Source of the DNA: GCA-016699835 sp964543905
GTDB lineage: Bacteria; Planctomycetota; Phycisphaerae; Phycisphaerales; UBA1924
Reading direction: 5' to 3'
DNA length: 64,000 nt
Assembly: GCA_964543905.1 (NCBI GenBank)
Contig: CAZIZO010000003.1
Location: forward strand, 62,001 to 126,000
Below are positions 58,321-64,000 of this stretch, piece after piece; the first letter of the stretch is position 1; each line of letters opens with the position of its first letter. The position numbers and the translations under genes are program-made. Under the pieces are notes generated by a model. It made no database searches. It worked only from the letters and a program-made list of their open reading frames with translations, and was not told where the DNA came from.

Positions 58321-61300
58321 ATGCATCGACGCACGGCACTCTCGGCATGGTCTGTCATCCACCTCTTGGCCTTGTGCGCTCCCTGCCACGCGGCCACGGA
58401 TCTCACCGCATTCGCCCCGATTGGACACGCGCTGCAGGGGCCGAATGCCACCGAGTCGCCCGTGCAGGTTGGGGATACCCCAAGCATGGAAGCGGTCCAG
58501 ATTGAACGGTTTTCAGTACCCGTTGCCGTGTGGGGCATTGAACTGCCGGCACCGGCACCCATTCCATACCGATCTCGCGACACCATCGTGGTGAACACCG
58601 CCGCGGCCACCGGCAACGGAAACGACATCATCTCCTTCGGCGATGCGATCAACAGGGCGAACGCCGCGGGAGGAGACACGACCATCACTTTCGGCGGAAG
58701 CGTCAACTGGAACACCGCGGTCATCGGCCCGAACTTTCCACGCATCACCGCGAACAACGTGACCATCCTCGGCGGCTTCAATGGGAACAACCCGCGCATC
58801 CAAATCGGAGGGGCGTCAAACTTGGACGGGATTGTGATCGCCGGCAACAACTGCCTGGTCGAAGGTCTGTACATCTCCTCGTTCGGCAGAGGGATGGTCG
58901 TTACGGGGTCAAGCAACATTATTCGCTCGTGCACCTTCGGCGCGAACAATCGAGATGGCATCGAGATCAACGGTGCGAACAACATGATCGGTCCCGGGAT
59001 CATCGCGAACAGCAACACCCGATTCGGCATCATCATCGCCGGCGCGGGGGCCACGGGCAACACGATCTTGAATAGTCAGGCTGCCTTCAATAGCAACCCA
59101 GCGACGGCGTGCGGCTTGGGCATCACCGGCGGCGCATCTAACAACACGATTGGCCCGGGTGCCCTGTTCGCGGCGAACGGCTCGGAGGGTGTGGTCATCC
59201 AAGGGGGCGCACACGACAACACGTTTACGCAGTGCGGGATCGGCCAGAACCTCGCGCCCGTTTCGACGGCCTATCCCAACGGCCACAACGGCGTGGGTAT
59301 CAGCGCCTTCAACGGCCCACCGGTACGCAACCGATTCGTTGACTGCTCGATCGGCGGCAATGGTTGGGGCGGCGTCTTCATCACGGGCGTTGACTGCAAC
59401 GGACATACATTCGAGCGGTGCCGCATCGGAACCTCGCCCAATGGGCTTGTTGCGAGGCCAAACGGACAGCACGGCATCACGTTCGCCGATGGAGCGAAGG
59501 AGAACACCGTTGGGCCTGACTGCGTGATCTCGGGCAACGGATGGGCCGGCATTGCTTTCTACGGCAACGCAGGTTCGACGGAACGCAATGCGGTCTTGGC
59601 CTCCATCATCGGGCTCTCGGGAGATCAGTCGGCTGCGCTGCCGAACGGCCAGCAAGGCGTGGCCATTTTCTCTGTGGCGGCAACGGGAAATCCGTCCCGC
59701 GATCATCTGGTCGGGCAGAGCAACGTGATCTCGGGCAACACGGGTGACGGTATCTTCGTCAATGGGGAGGCCGCACTCTCCAACACCATCATCGGCAATG
59801 CGGTGGGCACCTCGCGCGATCGATCGACCCTGTGGCCAAACAGGGGAAGAGCTCTGGCCGTCGCGAACGGTGCGCAGGCCATCATCCGAGGATTGGACAA
59901 CCACTTTGCCGGCGGGATCGTGGGCGGACCAAACCCCGTGCCAACGGTGCGGGTTTATGACGGCGCCAAACTCCGTCTTTCCGATGAGGTGCCGACGATC
60001 GCGACGATTGGCGGTGCGGGGCCATCGGGAACACCGACTCCGGCACAAAGAAGGTTGGAAGTTCTCCCGGGCGCGGAAGACGGCACGAATCGGCCGGGCT
60101 GGATCGAACTGGCTGGGGCCGAAGTGGAATCCGATGAGGTCGTCCTGATGACCCGGACCGTTCCCATGCCGCCCAGCGAGACCACCAGAGCGATGCTGAC
60201 GGGCGCGGGCTTCCTGAACACCGATTCCGTCGTAAACCAAGGCCTGATTCGAGTGGAAGGTGCATCTTCACCGCGGCCGGAACCGATGCGTTTGTCTTCA
60301 GTTCCGATTTGCCGATCGCAACTGTGGATGCGCAATGACTTCGCGCAGGGACCGTTTGGGACGTTGAAGGTCCGCGTTGGCGAGGCCAATCGGGTATCGA
60401 CCTCTCTCGGATGGTGTCAGGCATGGGAGTTTTTAACGTGCGAGCACGTCTTTTACGCAGCAGGGGCTTGGCGTGCGGGGGGCGTTCTTGAACTCGATCC
60501 AGACGTCGTCACTTTCGACATCGCCGATCGATTTATTCTCTCCATGTATCCCGCTGCAGGAAGTCGATTTGAGATCGTGCGAGGACTTCCGATCGACGAT
60601 GACAAGTTCTTTGTTCTCCACTACCTCGAGGCTGAGGAGGCGTCCACGAGTAATGCCACGCAAGCCCTCCAACTTGTCGTACTCGAAACTCCTCGTAACG
60701 TGGTCTCGAGCGGTCGAATGACGGCTTCGGGTACTCCCGTGTCAAGTGCCATTCGTCCGGGCTTGTTGGTCGTGACACACGGAACGATCAGTTCGGCCGA
60801 CCGAGGCAGTGGTTTCTTGGAGATTGCCGAGGCGATGTACTTGCACGCCGCCAGGGATGAGTGGGCCGTCGCGACCATGGACTGGTCAACTGAGGCATGC
60901 GACCAGCCGATCGACACGGCCGAAATCGCCATGGACATTGGGGAGTCACTTGTGCAATGGATGCACGAGGTCGGCCTCGGGCAATATCAGGCGGTACACG
61001 CCATGGGCCACAGCTCGGGTTCGTGGCTGGCGGACGGAATCGTGGATCAGTGGAAGCGACAGCACCCGGCCGCATGGACGCACTTGACCGTGTGGGACGC
61101 TTTCAACACGATTTTGCGAGGACAGCCGGGGCGACCCTATCCCGTCCTTGGTGAGACCGCCAATTACGCCGACCATTTCGTGCATATGAGTGGGCTCGGC
61201 CTCTACGCGTTCGGCACGAACGATGTGCTGCCGAACTGCGTGAATGTGGAACTGTCGTACCTTCCGGAAGCGATCACACCATCGTGTTTTCTTGATCCCT

Positions 61301-62121
61301 TCTGTTCGCATGCATTTCCCTACAAGCCGTGGTACAGGCACACGGCCGAGTATCCTGCAGATTATTCATACCAGGGATCACGATTGGGGTATCGGAACTC
61401 CGCCGTGTATCGTGGACTTTCCGTTCGGCCTCGATTTGAGCGTGATCTGCAACGCGGGGTGCACCTCGTGGTCGCCCCGAACGGGGTCATCCTTCGACGA
61501 CTTCCCACGTGGACCATCCAGTTCCGCCCCTCAGATCTACCCGCGGACGTCAGTCCGACCGGGACCGTCGTCATCAATCCTGACGACGTCATGCTTTATA
61601 CAGGCTCGCCCGTGTGGATCGACCTTCATGTCGCGACGGACCAACCCGCGAACTGGATTCGATATCGATTCCAGTTCTTGACCTCAACTTCCGGCACGCT
61701 CACCACCACCGTCGACGGCGAATCGGTCCTCGAAGCAAGTGACGCCTTCCAGGCAGGAGCGTTGGCCAGCGTCGACACCGGCAAGCTGCGGACTCAGCGA
61801 GATTTGCACCCCGGCGTTCATACCGTCCGCATTCGAGTTGATCCCGCAGGCGTGGAGCAGGTGGTGGTTCGCATCGCCGATCTCTCGATGGGTTATGACG
61901 AAATCAGGCCGATCTGCATCGCGGATGTTGACGACGGCAGCGGTACCGGCACGATCGATGGTGGCGTAACCATCGACGACCTGCTCTACTACCTCGGTTT
62001 GTACGAGGCAGGGTTACTTGGCGCGGATGTGGACGATGGCCAACAGTTGGGCATCCGCGACGACGGTGTGACCATCGACGATCTTCTCTATTTCCTTCAG
62101 AGGTACTCGGCTGGGTGTTGA
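58321..62121 (+). CDS. Secreted beta-helix and lipase-like fusion with GC-type dockerin
   Basis: 1266 residues from ATG 58321 with GGAG 8 nt upstream; the frame opens at 57805 through the transposase remnant, which is rejected. A signal peptide (VIHLLALCAPCHA) precedes a right-handed beta-helix at about 90-520 with repeated N-ladder turns such as ANNMIGPGIIANSNTRFGII. Beta-rich parts follow. An alpha/beta-hydrolase-like domain spans about 810-1010: LLVVTHGTISS holds the oxyanion loop and GHSSGS has Ser898 as nucleophile in a GxSxG motif. A beta domain (about 1085-1195) and two dockerin-like repeats ending RYSAGC close it. It is likely an extracellular esterase or lipase presented on a beta-helix. 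Confidence 0.83.
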   Translation: MHRRTALSAWSVIHLLALCAPCHAATDLTAFAPIGHALQGPNATESPVQVGDTPSMEAVQIERFSVPVAVWGIELPAPAPIPYRSRDTIVVNTAAATGNGNDIISFGDAINRANAAGGDTTITFGGSVNWNTAVIGPNFPRITANNVTILGGFNGNNPRIQIGGASNLDGIVIAGNNCLVEGLYISSFGRGMVVTGSSNIIRSCTFGANNRDGIEINGANNMIGPGIIANSNTRFGIIIAGAGATGNTILNSQAAFNSNPATACGLGITGGASNNTIGPGALFAANGSEGVVIQGGAHDNTFTQCGIGQNLAPVSTAYPNGHNGVGISAFNGPPVRNRFVDCSIGGNGWGGVFITGVDCNGHTFERCRIGTSPNGLVARPNGQHGITFADGAKENTVGPDCVISGNGWAGIAFYGNAGSTERNAVLASIIGLSGDQSAALPNGQQGVAIFSVAATGNPSRDHLVGQSNVISGNTGDGIFVNGEAALSNTIIGNAVGTSRDRSTLWPNRGRALAVANGAQAIIRGLDNHFAGGIVGGPNPVPTVRVYDGAKLRLSDEVPTIATIGGAGPSGTPTPAQRRLEVLPGAEDGTNRPGWIELAGAEVESDEVVLMTRTVPMPPSETTRAMLTGAGFLNTDSVVNQGLIRVEGASSPRPEPMRLSSVPICRSQLWMRNDFAQGPFGTLKVRVGEANRVSTSLGWCQAWEFLTCEHVFYAAGAWRAGGVLELDPDVVTFDIADRFILSMYPAAGSRFEIVRGLPIDDDKFFVLHYLEAEEASTSNATQALQLVVLETPRNVVSSGRMTASGTPVSSAIRPGLLVVTHGTISSADRGSGFLEIAEAMYLHAARDEWAVATMDWSTEACDQPIDTAEIAMDIGESLVQWMHEVGLGQYQAVHAMGHSSGSWLADGIVDQWKRQHPAAWTHLTVWDAFNTILRGQPGRPYPVLGETANYADHFVHMSGLGLYAFGTNDVLPNCVNVELSYLPEAITPSCFLDPFCSHAFPYKPWYRHTAEYPADYSYQGSRLGYRNSAVYRGLSVRPRFERDLQRGVHLVVAPNGVILRRLPTWTIQFRPSDLPADVSPTGTVVINPDDVMLYTGSPVWIDLHVATDQPANWIRYRFQFLTSTSGTLTTTVDGESVLEASDAFQAGALASVDTGKLRTQRDLHPGVHTVRIRVDPAGVEQVVVRIADLSMGYDEIRPICIADVDDGSGTGTIDGGVTIDDLLYYLGLYEAGLLGADVDDGQQLGIRDDGVTIDDLLYFLQRYSAGC

Positions 62122-62422
62122 TTGCCTGTGGGGCCCTGAGTAGATCTAACTTCGTGCATCATTTGACTTATGAGAATGTCTGTTTTTACTCTGCCGGAGG
62201 TGCGACATGGACGCACGCGGGCAGATGGACGGAACTCGTGCGGTGTCAGGACCTTGCGAGGTTTGGGAGGGGCTGGTGGGCCGCAACGGACCCGGCGAAC
62301 GGGGTCGAACGGTAGAACAGTCTAATCGCAAACCGACGCCCCTCCAGCGCCCCTTGCCGGTCACTCCGGCCGGTGACCAATCTCATTCTCACGCCGGCCA
62401 GCATGACGCCTAGGCGACGGGC
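62122..62422. other. Intergenic region with one doubtful small frame
   Basis: 301 nt. A 68-codon frame from ATG 62207 has a good GGAGGTG site, but its Pro/Gln/Arg-rich product resembles nothing I know and shows no domain. I list it only as a possibility. No other signal is seen. Confidence 0.35.
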
Positions 62423-63412
62423 GTGCCCCAGTCACGCCCCTGGACCGTCCACACCCCCCTCCCCCCCGGCCCCCTCGACCTCGTGGGTGACCTCCACGGC
62501 GAGATCGGCGCCACGCGGGAGTTGCTCGCACGGCTCGGCTACTCCGAGCGGGGCGACCACGCCGGCGGACGGACGCTGGTCTTCCTGGGCGACCTCATTG
62601 ACCGCGGCCCCGACAGTCCGGGAGCGGTGCGGATGGTGGCCGACATGGTCGATCGCGGGCGTGCCGTGTGCGTGATGGGGAACCACGACCTCAACGCGGC
62701 GGCCCTCAATCTCAAGGCCGACGACACGTGGTTGCTCGACCACGGGCCCGTGCACGCCACCGAGACCAAGGTCTCGTCCCACCTCGAGCGGGAGGAGATC
62801 CTCGCCTTCCTGCGCTCGCTTCCCCTGGCCATGTCGCGAGATGACCTGCGGGTCGTGCACGCCTGCTGGGACGAGGCGGCGATGGCCCAACTCCAGCACG
62901 AGCGCGACATCGCCGAAGCGCTCAACGGCCACCGCGATCGAATCAAGACGAAGTACGCCGGGCACTCGGACAATGTCGATGTCACGCTCGCCCTCCAGAA
63001 CGAGAACCCCGTCAAGATCATCACCTCCGGCCCCGAGGCGCGGGCGCCCGAGCGCTTCTTCGCCGGCGGCACGTGGCGGCATGAAGCCCGCCACCCCTGG
63101 TGGGAGACGTACGCGAACGAGCCGATGGTCGTCTTCGGGCACTACTGGCGCGTGCCCATTCCCAGCCTGCAGAAGGACGACGGCCTGCTCTCGGCGTACC
63201 CCCTGCACAGCACGCTGGGCCCGGGACGCGCCATCTGCATCGACTACTCCGTCGGCGGTCGCGCCTCGGAGCGGCGTGAAGGCCGCCCGAGCAACTTCCT
63301 CGGTCGCCTGGCCGCCCTGCGCTGGCCCGAGCGCGAGCTCGTCTTCGACGACGGCGAACGCCGCGCGGTGATCGATCCCGGCACGCCGCCGAGCGTTGGA
63401 GGCACCCGCTGA
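62423..63412 (+). CDS. Metallophosphoesterase
   Basis: 329 residues from GTG 62423. The calcineurin-like metal-binding motifs are complete and in order: LVGDLHGEIG (DxH), VFLGDLIDRGPDS (GDxxDRG) and VCVMGNHDLNA (GNHD), then VVHACWDE and VVFGHYWRVP with later His ligands. It resembles PrpA/ApaH-type enzymes that act on phosphoproteins or diadenosine polyphosphates; the substrate is undetermined. The stop overlaps the start of the recombinase gene (TGATG), indicating coupling. Confidence 0.87.
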   Translation: MPQSRPWTVHTPLPPGPLDLVGDLHGEIGATRELLARLGYSERGDHAGGRTLVFLGDLIDRGPDSPGAVRMVADMVDRGRAVCVMGNHDLNAAALNLKADDTWLLDHGPVHATETKVSSHLEREEILAFLRSLPLAMSRDDLRVVHACWDEAAMAQLQHERDIAEALNGHRDRIKTKYAGHSDNVDVTLALQNENPVKIITSGPEARAPERFFAGGTWRHEARHPWWETYANEPMVVFGHYWRVPIPSLQKDDGLLSAYPLHSTLGPGRAICIDYSVGGRASERREGRPSNFLGRLAALRWPERELVFDDGERRAVIDPGTPPSVGGTR

Positions 63413-64000
63413 TGTACAACCGCCCCACCAAGCTCGCGACCGCGACGACCAATCTCACCGGCAGCGCCTGGATCGAGCCCGGCCGTACCGTCGCCGCGTC
63501 TCCCGCCGCACGCTACCTCGACGGCGTGAAACTTGGCTCTCGCCGCACGCTCCAGCAATCGCTCACCGCACTCGCCGGCGCGCTCGCGGGCCAGGGCGTC
63601 GATCCGCTCACCTTCCGCTGGGAACGTCTCACCCGCACACAGACCGTCGATCTGCGGACCACGCTCAAGAGCACCTTCGCCCCCGCGACGGCGAACAAGA
63701 TGCTCTCGGCCCTCCGGGGCGTGCTCCGTGCCGCCCGCGACATGGGGCTCATGTCCGAGGGGCAGTTCCAGACCGCGGCCAGCCTGGAGAACATCAAGCC
63801 GACCGACCCTGAGAAGCCCATCGCCACCGTGAACGCTGCCGTCCTCACCAAGCTCTTCGCCGGGTGCGTCCAAGAGGGCGGCGCCTCGGGCCTGCGTGAC
63901 GCCGCGATGCTGGCGATCTTCCTGAGTTCGGGCCTGCGGCGTACCGAGGCCGCCGCGCTCGACATGGGGCACTACGACGCGAAGGCCGGGCTCCTGCACA
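63412..64000 (+). CDS. Tyrosine recombinase/integrase, partial
   Basis: The frame from ATG 63412 runs off the right edge after 196 codons. An N-terminal SAM-like DNA-binding domain is visible (LTALAGALAGQGVDPLTF, FAPATANKMLSALRGVLRAA) and the catalytic domain begins with LRDAAMLAIFLSSGLRRTEAAAL, in which the first Arg of SGLRRTE is the catalytic Arg I. The remaining catalytic residues lie outside the window. It may belong to a mobile element extending to the right; no attachment site can be seen. Confidence 0.82.
   Translation, partial: MYNRPTKLATATTNLTGSAWIEPGRTVAASPAARYLDGVKLGSRRTLQQSLTALAGALAGQGVDPLTFRWERLTRTQTVDLRTTLKSTFAPATANKMLSALRGVLRAARDMGLMSEGQFQTAASLENIKPTDPEKPIATVNAAVLTKLFAGCVQEGGASGLRDAAMLAIFLSSGLRRTEAAALDMGHYDAKAGLLH

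Noticed and set aside
19540..62121. Cohesin partner for the dockerin-like tails
   Set aside because: No cohesin-like domain was noticed in any supported gene here; PKD and Ig-like regions do not qualify.
1..64000. tRNA or rRNA genes
   Set aside because: No cloverleaf or rRNA-like stretch was recognised while reading the intergenic regions; a covariance-model scan would settle it.

Overview
GC-rich DNA from a planctomycete, most likely a Phycisphaerae relative. The main evidence is a family of secreted proteins that end in two copies of an Asp-rich dockerin-like repeat (DVDDGSGTGTPDGGVTIDDL) followed by a C-terminal Gly-Cys. I count eleven copies of this GC-type dockerin tail, one of them in a broken gene. 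SUI1/eIF1-like and glycine-rich RRM genes fit the same group. I saw no tRNA, rRNA or CRISPR array.

Layout. 0-19 kb is mostly housekeeping and envelope genes: a partial glycosyltransferase-like gene, gmk, a Nudix hydrolase, a YbaB/EbfC protein, an Mrp-type ATPase, a sugar-nucleotide epimerase, a GH56 hyaluronidase-like secreted protein, an O-antigen-ligase-like protein, surE, a lone nuoE, a sugar dehydrogenase with a cytochrome domain, an RRM protein, an SUI1-like factor, a cytochrome b562-like protein, a GT39-like glycosyltransferase and an LptF/G permease. 19.5-35.8 kb is a same-strand run of eight GC-dockerin exoproteins, including a serine protease, an EEP-family phosphodiesterase or nuclease, an M36-like protease, an M1 peptidase and a matrixin-like protease. 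36-47 kb holds a translationally coupled dehydrogenase/pentaheme cytochrome pair, an SH3-like protein, a TolC-like lipoprotein, rplU and a short uvrC.

47-64 kb is accessory. Its centre is a five-gene operon (48916-54866) preceded by a full-consensus sigma-54 promoter, with a convergent gene for a sigma-54 activator at its end. Two palindromes sharing the core TCTGTCAGA lie 190-330 bp upstream of the predicted start and are candidate activator sites. The operon encodes a glycine-zipper protein with EYQGE-like repeats and no signal peptide, an HEVGH metallopeptidase-like protein, an unrecognised 575-residue protein, a protein with four CxC motifs and a peptidoglycan-binding-like segment, and an amidohydrolase. 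I cannot assign it to a described system and regard it as the best candidate for new biology here. To its right are a frameshifted GC-dockerin gene, a subtilase cut by a transposase remnant, a beta-helix/lipase/dockerin fusion, a metallophosphoesterase and the start of a tyrosine recombinase.

Strand composition flips near 26-28 kb. To the left the + strand is C-rich in genes of both orientations, and to the right it is G-rich. This could be a replication origin or an inversion boundary. All calls come from reading the sequence; no database search was possible.
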